A DNA stretch of 64,000 nt, from contig NC_088173.1 of assembly GCF_028769735.1 (NCBI RefSeq), forward strand, positions 10,251,038-10,315,037, given 5' to 3'. The notes beneath the pieces are model-generated. The model saw nothing but the letters and a program-made list of their open reading frames with translations, made no database searches and was not told where the DNA came from. The DNA is from Zonotrichia leucophrys gambelii (taxonomy: Eukaryota > Chordata > Aves > Passeriformes > Passerellidae). How positions within the stretch are numbered: the first letter of the stretch is position 1; each line of letters opens with the position of its first letter. The translations under genes were made by a program, and so were the position numbers. Below, piece after piece: positions 12,929 through 24,303 of this stretch.

Positions 12929-13517
12929 CAAAAACCAATCAAACTATTTTCAGTGTTTTGCAAATGTAGTTCTGCTTGTTAGTTCCACTGAACATAAGAA
13001 TTTGTATCAATAGTTATCTGCTCTGCAGTTTATTTAAAGCTGTAAGAAAAAGCATATTGTGCTCCTTCCAAGAATTCAAGTGAATGTATGCCTAATGCCT
13101 TTATTAATTTGGCAACTAATCCTGAATTATTTTGGATTACGTATAATCTCTGAGCAACAAGCACATAGACCAATTTCAATAACTGTCAAAGTGAGAATTG
13201 CATTACATTTATCCTAATGTTTTCTGTTAAAAGTACTGCAAAAACAATTCACAAGAAACTGAAGCATTACTGAAAACTATATTTCATTATTTTTCCTTCC
13301 TCAGCCTAGTTCTTTGCTTTGAGGACAGCCTTTGAAATTAAATGAATAAATTTTATGCTCAAAAATTATTAATAATATTCCACATTATTTCTCCAAAGCC
13401 ACATGGATTGGTGGAAATGCTAATATGTCATAATACATGTCATTGTTTTCTTTAATTCTCTATAGAAATCAATTACCTGATAAGACAGGTTGTCACATTA
13501 TTTTGTTCTTATTATTG

Positions 13518-13544
13518 TTGTTGCTGTTGTGAAAACAGCAACAA
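13518..13544. repeat. Perfect 11-bp inverted repeat (hairpin)
   Basis: TTGTTGCTGTT at 13518-13528 is exactly complementary in inverse to 13534-13544, with a 5-nt loop. The left arm lies in a TTG-rich run, so the symmetry may have arisen from simple-sequence expansion. Confidence 0.6.
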
Positions 13545-13910
13545 TACTTGCAACAGAAGTAGATATACCAGTCAGTAATATCAGTATCACTGCCTTTTTA
13601 TAGAATGTGCTAAAAGATGGACATGGCATGAAGATGAAATATATGGCATTTGAAGAAATATAATAGCAAAAATAATTTTTTTTTCAATTAACTCCTGTTT
13701 CATATCAATATGGCATAACAGCCAAATATGGGAGTGGTCTTTTAACATTTTGCAGCCCAGAGCATATGTCTAGAGATTTTCTTCTAAATAATGAGCTGTA
13801 TGTAGCTAAGACCTGGTTTTTGCTGTTAGCAATCACACTGTTCTTGTTAAAAGGGGAGGAAATAAGGATGAGGCAGGTGAGGAGCAGAAAGGTTTACAGG
13901 GTCCTTTAAG

Positions 13911-13944
13911 GTAGAAATTCCTATTCAAAGTAGAATTCCTATTC
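13911..13944. repeat. Short tandem duplication (about 19-bp period)
   Basis: Two near-identical copies of a 15-16 base unit containing TTCCTATTC, at 13911-13926 and 13930-13944, differ by one A. Confidence 0.6.
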
Positions 13945-14010
13945 TTCTGCAAGCAAGCTGTAGGAATAGCTCCAGAGAGTGGAGCAAGAGCAATGGAGTC
14001 AAAACCTGAT

Positions 14011-14032
14011 GATGAACATTTGATGAACATTT
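14011..14032. repeat. Exact 11-bp tandem duplication
   Basis: GATGAACATTT is present twice in direct succession, consistent with a replication-slippage duplication. Confidence 0.7.
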
Positions 14033-14367
14033 CCTATATTAAACACAGTAGATACTGTTACTCTTTTCCTGTGGTTGAAGAACACATTTGCTCCATAATC
14101 TCCAAGATTTTATTCTAAATTGGCAACACCCTTTACCTGTTCCATAGATCTCTTTCTGTCACAACTAAAATAATTCAAATAATTTGAGTGCTTTTATGCA
14201 TAAAATCAATGAATTTCAGTACATAATTTTTAGACATTTTCTGCCATATTTTGAAACTCTTTTTTTGCTTTAATGGAATCAATTTCTTTATAAAAGAGGC
14301 TTATATAAACTTTCAACATTGTTCCTATGATTGTCTTGAAAATCTGGCACAGTAGAAAAGAAATTGG

Positions 14368-14383
14368 TCTCTCTCTCTCTCTT
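14368..14383. repeat. (TC)n microsatellite
   Basis: An uninterrupted run of about eight TC units. Confidence 0.8.
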
Positions 14384-14489
14384 CAGCCTAGCTCTTAGAA
14401 GACAAAACTGTGACTCTTTATTAGTTTGAAATGGTGAACGGGAGAAAACATGAACTCCACATCTGTCTCACCCCTTTGTTTCTCTGCAG

Positions 14490-14718
14490 CGAGTGGAGAT
14501 GTGCCCAGCCCAAAGATTCTGTGGCACTGCTCTGCAAACACCTACAGGCTTTCTGCAGTGACAGCCTCCTGAGGGATGGAAGGATGTTGCTACTCATCCA
14601 TTTACTCCACTGTGTGGTTTCAGCACAGTCAGGGGAGTGGAAAGTTTGTTACAACTACTCAGACAAACTCCCACACTCTGAATGGGTGTCAGTAGCAGGC
14701 AGTGGGTTGGAGCAGAAG
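14490..14718 (+). other. Candidate exon inside a 183-codon open frame (unproven)
   Basis: A strong pyrimidine tract and acceptor (TTTCTCTGCAG) ends at 14489, and an AAG|GTATAT donor-like site follows at 14718/14719. The enclosed 229 bases stay open in the frame that runs from 14431 to 14982. Within it, a methionine near 14584 is followed by a short hydrophobic stretch (MLLLIHLLHCVVSA) that could pass as a signal peptide or be chance. No homologous protein is recognised, and no neighbouring exon was found. An overlapping antisense frame of 65 codons (14594-14791) shows low stop density in general. A chance frame is the simplest explanation. Confidence 0.15.
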
Positions 14719-16782
14719 GTATATGCAGAGGGTACATCATATATGTCCAGAGGCATAAACATTCAGTGCTATCAAAATTACATGTCCCCAAAATTGAAAG
14801 AAAATATCCTCTGGTTACCAGCTCAATCTCACACAGAAAATCTGCTAAGTATAAATTGTCAGATGACCAAATGTACCAAGTACTGTTTCTTTCCTTATTT
14901 ATTCATTGAAACAACACTTGGATGCAAAACCCTAAAAGTGTTAAGGACCCAGTTTGAGAGCAAATCAGTGTTGTTTTCCTAGGGTTTGCAGTTTCAGACA
15001 TTAGTTCATCAGAATTAAATCAACTCCTCACGGCCTGATCTGATCAGAAACTTACCTATTTGAAAGGATCTGATTTAATTTTTGAGGCCAACTTTAATTA
15101 TTCACCAAGTACTCTCTGTGCAACATTTTCAAATAAGCAATAAAGCAGAAGCTACTGAATGACATGTAGGAAAATCATAACTGTAAACTTAGGATAACAA
15201 CAAAGTTGCATTTTGAAAAGAAGTCATTATAAAGTGCATCAAACGAAAGTTAAACATAAACTATCATATCCATATTCTTAACTGCAATATAATGCAATAT
15301 AAATTAAGCTCCAAAATCTACATATATTCACATTTTTCATAGTATTTGTAGGCAATTGAAAGTAAAAGTGTTTTAGCTTTTTGATTAACTCACATTGCTT
15401 TAATCCAGATTAATTTAAGCACCTAGAACCAGATTGATTGAATAAATAAAAAAAAAAGAAGCTAAGGAAGAATTTTATCCTGTATTGTGTCAATTTCCTA
15501 ATAAAACACCTTTTTATAATACATTATGCTAACACTTGAAAAAAAAACCTCAGCCATCTCTTTTGGCAATATAAGAAAATGAAATTGATAGAATTCCAGT
15601 TTAATTATTTCAGCTCATAATTGTTTGCTTCTTTCATTATTTCATTAGCTTTAATTCAAGACTTGAAAAAATGGAGGAAGAAGTAAAAGCTACTTCTAAC
15701 ATCTTTCTTGACCACATTTTTGCAAAAAAGCTTTTTCACCTACCAGTTCACATATTGTTCCATATTGTGAAATCAAGCAAAAAAATACAAGAAGGAATTT
15801 TTTTATATTCAAATACAGCAGTGAGGACTATTTCCTATAAATTATCTCAAAGTATGTTATGACAGTGCATATTGTACTTAAAGTCTTGAAAGGCAATTAT
15901 ACCATTCGTACTTTCTGAAAAGTAATAAAATCTCACAAGATTTAAGTTCAGCTTACCTTCCTTATAAAACTGACTCTTCTGGTTTTTTTAAGAATTTACT
16001 TTTATTTTCCACCAAAAATATGGAATCATGAAGGCATAATATTTATTATTTATTTTAAATAAAATTGTACAGCAATCACTAAGTAGTGTTCTTAGCACTC
16101 AAGCACTAGCATGGTATTTTTTTATTTTTAGAAGGTATAGCTTGATTTATATGTAATTCCTGTCTTTTCAACAATACTCAAGAGCTTTTATGGTTTCTAC
16201 TAGCTATACATGTTATTTCTCTTGCCACTAGAGACAATTATTTTATGCCAAGCATAGCCGACCTTTCATGGTTTTCTTTGTTTTATTGCTTTCATCTCAT
16301 AACATTATCATTGCCTTCTATCCTAATTTAAATGCAAAATCCATTTTTTGACAACATGAGTAAAAAATATTCAAGTTTTCAAGTGCCAAAGTGTGTAAAT
16401 AACCACTACAGAAATTTAAAGGATGTTTTCTGCTAGAGGAATGCATGCTCCTTTAATTTTCTATTCTCTTTCATCCTTGTAGCTTTTGCTTTGAAAATCC
16501 ATGTTTCCAGGCTATAACAAGGGCACGAAGTTATTTTCTGCAAATTGTGCAGTTCTAGCAATCTTTGTTTCTCTTAAGCATCTCTGCCAAAATGGTTGCA
16601 TAAGCATTTTCCAATTACACATTGAAATGTTAAGCTGTTCTAATACATGCAAAGGCCAGAATACTGGGTACTCTTGTGCTAGGTCTTCTCCATCAGCTTC
16701 TTATTTGACCCACACCACTTTATCATGGTTAGAAGAGAAGCAAGATGCCCTCTTAGTAGTAAACAAGCAGGTAAAACAGAAG

Positions 16783-16807
16783 GAAAAAAAAACAAACAAA
16801 AAAAAAT
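16783..16807. repeat. A-rich tract with CAAA units
   Basis: Interrupted poly-A with two C interruptions; simple low-complexity sequence. Confidence 0.7.
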
Positions 16808-17659
16808 GAAGCAAAAGGGAAGCATTTTAGTTTTTAAGTAAGACTTACAGCTGCTTATAGCAAGCCCACAGTTCTCTCTGTTCAGCACAGCTCATACAGC
16901 TGCTAGAGTAAAAGTCTACATTTGCCTCTCTCTTTTCCCTTCAAGCAGACTTCCCACAACTCTCCTGAGCCTTAATGCCCAAAGAAGATGAGAACTCTAT
17001 GTAAATGGACTTCTAATCTTGTTGAAAATTCCCTTTCCTTCTGCAGCCTCCATTTCTCATGTCCTCACAAAGACAACTTGGTATTTCAGTAATACCTGCA
17101 GGATAAATTGCATAAGGCAAGAGTTCTGCTTCCTCTTCTGTTTAATCAAAGAGGGAGGAAAGGTGGTTGTGGGTCAGGTTTAGCTGTGACCAAAGCAGTT
17201 CCTTCAGAGGCAGCTGCTGGAGCTTCTTGGAGACAATCTGTAAAAGAATCAGCAGCCACTTCAGCTGTGCCCCAGAAACCGTCTCACAACTTTTAATGTA
17301 GAAAGGATTTTACCTTTTACCCATTTGGTGCAGAAGGAATGCTACAGACAGAACAACTGGTGTCTCCACTGCACAGCTGGTGAATTAGAATCATATTCCT
17401 ATAACTAGGCACACTAAAACAGTATTCCAGGAGGGCAGGTGCAGCCAGGTTGCATGCTGAAACATGATATGATGTAAGCAGAATGAATGCAATTCATCAC
17501 TATGTAGACTATCCTGCTCTCCCACTGTACTTACTTAGCAAATGGAAAACTTTTGTGAGAAAAATCAGTTAAAACATTAGTTAGTTTACACAATCCTAAG
17601 CAAGTTGTGTAATCAGTTATTTAGAAACTACTGCTCTTAACCAGTAAGTTTCCTTTTCT

Positions 17660-17700
17660 GAAAATGAAGAAAGAAAAAGAAAAGAAGAAAAATGAATAGG
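17660..17700. repeat. Polypurine (GAAA-rich) tract
   Basis: About 40 bases of almost uninterrupted purine on the plus strand, with only two T residues. Such tracts can form triplex DNA, but here it is short. Confidence 0.6.
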
Positions 17701-18103
17701 TTGAGTAGTAGAAATATGTGATACTAGCGACCTTCTTTTCACCCTTATATTCTTATCTACAACTCTTCATATTTTAACCATAGCACTCTCCCTCTTTTAA
17801 GCTTGCCTTTCATGTCCTTGGAGAAAATCTCATCACTCTCAGCTCACAAGAAAGTGTGCTGAAACCAATGACAACCAGACTGATTTCCCTGCCAACTGAT
17901 AAGCCTGTCAGCTTTACTAGATATTTCAGAATTTATAGCATAGATTGCATCTTCCTAAATTAAGAATTCAAAAATACATTTATGTATTTTCATATCAGCT
18001 GATGACCTTCCATTTTGTTTATCCTCAGTAGATAGTCTGTTGCAGGAAGTACAGTCAGGGAAAGCTGCTGAATTGATGTTCTTGATTTTACATTCTACAC
18101 CTC

Positions 18104-18697
18104 TGCTAGTCTTTACTAGGATAGAGCTAATTTTTTTCACCAGTATCTGGTATGCAGTGATGTTTTGGTTTTGTGCTGAAAACAGTGCTGAGAATTCCAA
18201 GATATTTCTGCTATTTCTGAGCAGCATTTACACAGAGTAAACACCTTTTCTGTTCCTCAGCCCACCCCTCCTCTGAGGGGCCTGGGGGTGCGCAAGGAGT
18301 TGGGAGGGGAAACAGCCAGGACAGCTGACCCCAACTGACCCAGGGGATATTTCAGACCATATGACACCACACTGAGTATATGATGTGGGGGGAAGAAGGA
18401 CCAAGGTGAGGAGGGCATTTGGAGCCATGACATTTGTCTTCCCAAGTCACCCTTATGTGCAATGGATCCCTGCTTCCCTGGGGGTGGCTGAACACCTGAC
18501 TGCCCATTGGAAGGGGTAAATGAATTCCTTGCTTTCCTTTGCTTGTGTAAACACTTTTGCCTTCCCTATTAGACTGTCGTAATCTTAACCTATGAGTTTT
18601 CTTGTTTTTGCCTTCTAATTCTTCCCCCCATCCCATTAGGGGAATTGAGCAAGTGGATCTGTGGTGCTCAGCTGCAGGCTGGGGTTAAACCAGGACA
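18104..18697 (+). mobile_element. ERVL-type solo LTR, plus orientation, degenerate
   Basis: The order of blocks follows the avian ERVL LTR that I recall. The 5' edge begins TG at 18104, then GGATAGAGCTAATTT at 18119 and a G/C-rich block with GGGGGTGCGCAAGGAG near 18283. Next come GGGATATTTCAGACCAT at 18344, a decayed TATA region (GTATATGA near 18376), and a decayed polyadenylation area (TATTAGACTGTC near 18568). It ends in GGGGTTAAACCAGGACA at 18681-18697, so the ends are TG...CA. No retroviral internal sequence lies on either side, so it is a solo LTR left by recombination. The flanking five bases do not match, so no target-site duplication survives. Open frames inside (66, 62 and 94 codons, minus) are noise. 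Confidence 0.88.
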
Positions 18698-18699
18698 GC

Positions 18700-20180
18700 A
18701 TAAATAAATTCACAATGAAGGAAAATACTTGCAGAGAAAATATTTGCAGAGTATTTCACAGCACACATACAAGATAAACAGAGCAGGCATAGAAATCGGA
18801 AAGTGACTTTCAGTCCAACAAGAAGAACACGGTCCTAAGCCCACACCATTTCATGAAAAAGAGAAGTAGCTCATCAATATAATTTTGCAGACATAAATTC
18901 ATCAGGATCCGAGGAACAAGACAGTGCCAGTCACCTGATGCATAATGCAAATACTTGTTTCCTCACATGCAGCCATATTAGACATATCCTCTTCCTTTTA
19001 AAAGGTGGGGTTTTTTTCATTTACCTTGAACTATATTTTAATTGATACAAAAAAATTTTAATCTTTGGTTTGCTATGGGCATATAATCATACATATCTAA
19101 ATCCCAGTGATACAATGACATCAAGTTTAAATAAATTACTTTACTTGAAATGTGGAATATTTTTTATAAATGCTGTATTTAATAATATTTTTCTAATTGA
19201 TTAATGTCTTACATTTATTTGTACTGAGTATTAGACAAATTTAAGACCTATAAGAGAATTAATGTTATAAGAAAATATTTCAAACTAAATGTAACAGAAG
19301 TTAAAGAAATCTAATAAAGTATCATTTGATTTTACTCTTTCCTGTATTAGTTGTTTGTTTTCTCTTTTCCTCTTGACATTTGTTTTCAGTATCATCCTTC
19401 TATCTTTTCGTGTTTCTTTAGTTACCTTTTTCTTCCCTCAGTCTCTTTATTCCCTTTTATTTCTTCCTGCACTGTTCTGTCCTACTATTTTTAGCTTATT
19501 TGCTCCTGTGCCTTTTTCAACCATCATTTGGGCTCAGTAAGAGAGCAAAAACTATTTCACACAAGGAAAGAGCTGCATGGAAAAGAACAATGTTTTTTCT
19601 CAGTCTTCCCTAATGAATCTGTGGCTTTTTCAAGTGAAAATACTTAAAGAAATGATTTGCTGAAATTCACTAGTGTAACAGGGAAAAGTTGCACTTATCT
19701 GACATTTAAGTAGTAATGTGTTTTAAAAATAATTCAGTCAGGCAGCACAATTATGGTGTCCACGCTCATGAAAGTGGTATTGAATTTGTAACTTATGGCA
19801 ATGTGTGGTTTAGAAAAGGCAGACAGACTAGCTCTGGCTTGCTAAAGATGTTTTTATTCTTTCTTGGGTGCATATTCTTCTCAGAGTTGCAAAATCCAAA
19901 AGGACATACACATGAATGCAAAAAGTTAATAAATTCCTCTTGATCATCCCTTAGATCTATCAGTTACATGTTGGGCTAAACCAGTGATACAACATTGTTG
20001 CAGAAATACTACCTATGAAAAAACAGGATTAAGTTTCAAGACATATTACATATCATTAATTTATTACATGCCCTCATTTTTATGTACTATACAGTTTAAA
20101 ATAAAAATTATTTTCATATAGAAAAAGTTTTTTTAGTCCAACTCCACATTAAAAGAGAGGTTCAGAATAAGTCACAAGTG
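18700..20180. other. AT-rich noncoding DNA
   Basis: No gene or repeat family is recognised. A perfect POU octamer ATGCAAAT is present at 18945-18952 within a somewhat more complex stretch (about 18840-18990). The sequence from 19000 to 19350 is strongly AT-rich. Confidence 0.55.
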
Positions 20181-20190
20181 CAGAAATACA

Positions 20191-20553
20191 TCACTCCAGT
20201 TTGGATAATATTAAAAAAACCAAATCAACGTCCCCTTTATCTACTCCAAAACTCTGCTTTGAATATAACCTTTCAGCTTCATAAGAAAAAGTAATTCTGA
20301 GGAAATCAAGCATTAAATACTCCGAAAGTTTATTTTTAGTAATTATATTGTCTTTAATACCCACCAGTTTGGAAAAATTTTGGAATCCCTTTTGCATATG
20401 TACTGCATTATCAGACAGAAAAGAGTTTCTGCCCTCAATGGAGGATAGAGTACTTGGACAAAAAACATCTCTGGACAGGAAATAAAGTCGGGAGAAGTAC
20501 ATTATCTTTGGCATATCCAAATTTAACAACTTGCAACTACCTTCAAGCAACAT
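20191..20553 (-). other. 120-codon open frame in AT-rich DNA, unrecognised
   Basis: The minus strand stays open for 120 codons in a region where stop codons should be frequent. The peptide has mixed composition, no transmembrane or signal segment, and no motif I recognise. No promoter, polyadenylation signal or splice context supports it. Treat it as a probable chance frame. Confidence 0.1.
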
Positions 20554-20943
20554 TGACAGTTAAGTTCCCAAATGTTTAAACATTTATTGCTTATACAATT
20601 CAGTATCAGCACATGCTTGGAGAAATGTAATACCATGCATTATTTTAAACAGGATTATTTTCCCATACCCTGGAAAAGGATATGAATTTCATGCACTTTA
20701 ACACAGTGAAGTAATTATAATTTTAAAGAGCTTTTAATGCAGGTATTTCAGTATTCAATAAGGTGTATGGGAGCTGTGGAATAACCCTTTTACATATGAA
20801 GTTTCTCTGTGAAATTGAGAAATAATGAAAAAAATCATTCCAAAGGAAATAAATGCAGGAAATATTTTCTGTACTATTTCACCAAGAAGCTATTAGAACC
20901 TTAAGATTATTTATAAAAGAATCAACTCCCATTTTTTATCTCC

Positions 20944-21790
20944 GGATATTTCTGAGCTGAGTGGTGTGGTTGACATACCTGGAGAATGGGATTCCATCCA
21001 GAGGGACCTGGACAAGCATGAAAAAAGGGCATATGGGAATCTCCAGATGTTTAACAAGACCAAGCACAAGGTGTTGCACCTGAGTTGGGGCAGCCCCAGC
21101 ATGAACACAGGCTGGGGATGAAAAGATCCAGAGCAGCCCTGCTGAGAGGGACTTGAGGGTGCTGTGAGAGGCTGGACATGACCCAGCCATGGGCACTCAC
21201 AGCCCAGAGAGCCAAAGGTGCCCTGGGCTGCATCCAGAGCCCCGTGGGCAGCAGGGGAGGGAGGGGATTCTGCCCCTCTGCTCTGCTGAGGTGCCCCCAG
21301 AGTGATGCACCCAGCTCTGAGGCCCCAGCACCAGGAAGGACACGGAGCTGTTGGAGCAAGTGCAGAGTAGGCCACAAAGACAGTCAGAGAGATGAAGCAC
21401 CTCTGCTGTGAGGAAAGCCTGACTGATTTGGGTTTGTTCACCCTGGAGAAGGCACTTGGGAGACCTTACTGAGGCCTTTCAGTACTTCAAGGGGGCTTTT
21501 ACAAAACATGGAAACAGACTTTTTAGAAGGCCTTGCTGCAATAGGACGTGAGGTAATGGCTTTAAACGAAAAGAAGGTAGAATCAGACTGTAAGGACGAA
21601 ATTGTTTACTGTGAGGATGGAGAGGCACAGGAGCAGGTTGCCCAGAATGATGGTAGATGCTCAATCTATGGAAGCATTCAAGATACTTAGTAACTGATTT
21701 AATTCAAGATGGCCCTGCTCATTGCAGGGAGATTGGTTTGGATTGGAAGGAATCTTTAAAGGTCATCTAATCCATTCCATGATTTCAATA
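20944..21790 (+). mobile_element. CR1 LINE, 3' fragment, about 850 bp
   Basis: The sequence tracks the avian CR1 consensus through the reverse-transcriptase C-terminal part and the 3' UTR. Landmarks in order are CCATCCAGAGGGACCTGGA (20994), the block with CAAGGTGTTGCACCTGAG (21068), GTGCCCTGGGCTGCATCCAG (21218), AGGAAGGACACGGAGCTGTT (21333), and TCACCCTGGAGAAGGCACTTGG (21440). These are followed by GAGGTAATGGCTTTAAACG (21550), GAGCAGGTTGCCCAGAA (21631), and a final ATCTTTAAAGGTCATCTAAT (21751) before the degenerate terminal repeat. It is 5'-truncated. All open frames here (up to 176 codons, minus) are by-products of the GC-rich repeat. The sequence is decayed and not mobile. Confidence 0.95.
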
Positions 21791-22955
21791 CACAAATCCA
21801 ACATATTTCATAAATGAAATAAAAGAGAGAATTGCTTATAATAGCATGTTTAAATGCATACTCCATTTCCAGACTTCTGAGAATCATCATCAAGTCCATT
21901 TCAGTGGTAATTTAATGGAATAATTTTAATTGTGAACTATATGGTATATTTCTGTATATTAGGTAACTGAGGCCAATGTATTCAGAAACACACATGTTAT
22001 ATTTCTCTGAATAAACAAGTCCAAGCACCTCTCTTCCCCTTGGTGGCTTAATTCATTATTTGAGGATAAATGCACACACTACCTGGTTAAGTTAAGAGTC
22101 CACTGAATCCCAACATATTCAAGCTATTGAAAATAAGTAGTCAAAAGTACTAGAAAAACATAATTCTGGAAGAATTTATATCATAGGTCTGCTTAAAATC
22201 TGAACACACAAGGCAGTCCCCAGACAATTTTTGCTTTTGTGATCTATGGAGTAGCCAGTTACAGTACACAATATTCTAAACTCATGAGATCTGATTTCAT
22301 AAAACAGCTTCTGAGTTCCAATACCAGCTCATATGAGCACATATACTACAACCTAACCAGATCAGAGAATTTGCTAAAGTATAAAACCTATTTTTTATGT
22401 TACCATAAATAGTTGTTGTTCTTCTCAACACAGTTTCAGAAAATTTCAACTTCCTGTCACTTTTTTTCTCACAACGAAAAATTTTCTAGCTTAATTGATC
22501 TCCAAGTAATGTCTAGCTAAAACCTACGTTTCTATTTTATGTAGCTAATTTTGGAAGAATCACATGAATCATCTCGAGTACTCTCAACTGCAGGAGTATG
22601 ACAGTAGCCACTTATGGTTTTGCCATGACTGAGATGCAATTGTACTCAGGACACAACAGTAGTGAGTGAGTACAATTCTTTGTCCAGCACATGATCTTGG
22701 TGATGCTGAAGCTGGTCTCTAACACAGCAGGCAGTTTGCACACACTTCCACATCTTTTCCTCTTCGATAGCTGTACCTCTGACAAAGATAACCATGGTAG
22801 CACTATCATTTATTCAAACATCAAAGGACCATGCAGATTTGATTTGACATACATATTTTCCCATATTTTATTGAGGCTGATCAGCTTCAATAAAACAATT
22901 AAAGAGAGCACTGTTAGTTCTGAAATAGTTGTCCAGTTTGTCAGTCTTTCCTTAG

Positions 22956-22990
22956 GCAATTATGGCATTCTTTGATGCCAATTATGGCAT
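22956..22990. repeat. Imperfect direct repeat with internal dyad
   Basis: AATTATGGCAT occurs twice, about 22 bases apart. The second copy sits in a small dyad (ATGCCA, 4-nt spacer, TGGCAT). Confidence 0.5.
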
Positions 22991-23249
22991 ACTATTTGTA
23001 CTTCATCTGAGTATTTCAGTGGTTCCCCTCCTCAGACCTCTCTGCAGGAGGGCTATAACGGGCATCTACATCACCACTAACTGTATTGCTTCTCTTTGAC
23101 CAGAAGTCATAGCAATAGTAATAGCACAGTCATAGTAATTTAGAGAGCATCAAGCACACTGGTACTTAACTGTATATAACTATACACTGGTGATCTAAAT
23201 GTGTACAGGGAATTTCTCCTTAAGAAGTTAGGATTATGACCCTCAGGAT

Positions 23250-23272
23250 AAAAAAAAAAAAAAAAAAAAAAA
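23250..23272. repeat. A23 homopolymer
   Basis: The longest uninterrupted A run in the window. No AATAAA lies in the 30 bases upstream. Confidence 0.85.
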
Positions 23273-23745
23273 GGAAAGCAAAATTCAGACCTTACACTCC
23301 TAAGAACTTGCCTATGACTTCAGTCAGAGGTAAGTATCAGTATTTGTACCACAAAAACAAATTTTCATCTTTAACATCCAGGAAGCATCTATTATTCAAG
23401 TTTGATTAGAGAAAAAAAAATCAATATATTGCAGCCATATAAAAATGATAATGAGACATTTATTCTTTTGATATATATAATGTCAGCTTCTCAAAAGAGT
23501 AATCTTTCATTTTCCCACAGGCACACATTGGAGGGAAGATCTTCCAGTTTTCATAGTCTATTTATAGATGGAATTAGTATTTTCATTTTTCTCTTCTGCA
23601 AAGAAAGGAGTATTATTCCAACAAAATGCAAACTATAGCGCTATCTTTCAGCAATAACAATGTAATAAGCAGAAGCTAAAATCTAAAGCTGCTGCAATGC
23701 TGTCAGACTGGTCACTGCAAAACCAAAGACTGCTTCTTTTGCTTA

Positions 23746-24303
23746 TGTCATTATTTAAGCCCCAATGGCAACTAAGCACCAGGCAGCACACACTCACCCC
23801 CCCATCAAGTGTAATGGGCAGGAAAAACAGAAATAAAGCCTGGAAGTAAAAAAAAGCTTAATAGTTGCAACAAAGTAAAATAGTATAATAATAGTACACA
23901 ACAGTAATAGTAATAACAATAATAAATAAAACCCAAGAAAGAAAGTGATGCACAGTGCAATTGGCCAATCACTCACTGAGCAATGCCAAAGCCCATCCCT
24001 CTTTCAGGTAACTCCCCTCTTTATACACTGGGCATGATGTTGTATGTTATGGAATATCCCTTTGGCCAGTTCAGGTCACCTGTCCTTGCTGTGCTCCCCC
24101 CTCAGCTTTCTTGTGCACATCCTCAGTGGTCGAACATGAGAGTAAAAAAAATAAAATTGTCATGGGCTTAGGGCAAATACTCCTTAGCCACAACCAAAAC
24201 ATCCCTGTGGTGTCAACATTATTCTCTTAATGAATGCAAAATGCAGCACTGTGTACCAGCCACTGTGAAGAAATTAACTCTATCCCCACCAAAACCAGGA
24301 CCA
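23746..24303 (-). mobile_element. ERVL-type solo LTR, minus orientation
   Basis: Read on the minus strand it starts TGGTCCTGGTTTTGGTGGGG at 24303 and continues with GATAGAGTTAATTTCTTC. It then contains CTGAACTGGCCAAAGGGATA near 24080, a TATA-like GTATAAAG (plus coordinates 24019-24026), GCACTGTGCATCAC near 23960, and an ATTAAG in place of the polyadenylation hexamer near 23860. It ends GGGGCTTAAATAATGACA at 23746. These blocks match the same ERVL LTR type as the element at 18104-18697, in opposite orientation. A run of TTA/ATT repeats at about 23880-23935 is part of the LTR. No internal retroviral sequence adjoins it, so it is a solo LTR. No matching target-site duplication was found. Confidence 0.9.

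Larger units (their letters stand above)
10710..14360. other. AT-rich noncoding DNA with A tracts and small hairpin
   Basis: No gene or interspersed repeat family is recognised. Contents are an A17 tract at 11762-11778, an AATAAA followed by an A18 tract at 12894-12928, a small hairpin at 13518-13544, and short tandem duplications at 13911-13944 and 14011-14032. Confidence 0.6.
14990..18100. other. AT-rich noncoding DNA
   Basis: No gene or interspersed repeat is recognised. There is an A-rich tract at 16783-16807 and a purine-rich stretch at about 17660-17700. A small GC-richer patch lies near 17150-17290 and is not assignable. Open frames reach 102 codons (16501-16809, plus) and look random. 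Confidence 0.6.
21800..23740. other. AT-rich noncoding DNA with A23 tract
   Basis: No gene is recognised. It holds a period-21 duplication at 22956-22990 and an A23 tract at 23250-23272. A moderately complex stretch near 22560-22830 is not assignable. Confidence 0.6.

Noticed and set aside
14620..14665. Thrombospondin type-1-like spacing CVVSAQSGEWKVC
   Set aside because: One residue too long for the usual C-x2-S...W...C opening, and none of the later cysteines or the CSRTC-type motif follow.
18228..18636. Three minus-strand frames of 62-94 codons
   Set aside because: They lie antisense to the ERVL-type solo LTR and reflect its GC-rich composition.
20911..21441. 176-codon minus-strand frame and several others over the CR1
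   Set aside because: They run antisense or out of frame through a GC-rich CR1 copy; the repeat explains them.
23250..23272. A23 tract as a retrocopy tail
   Set aside because: No AATAAA upstream and no recognisable transcript; more likely a slippage homopolymer.
18104..24303. One full-length provirus bounded by the two LTRs
   Set aside because: The LTRs are in opposite orientation and the interval holds a CR1 and unique AT-rich DNA, not gag-pol sequence.
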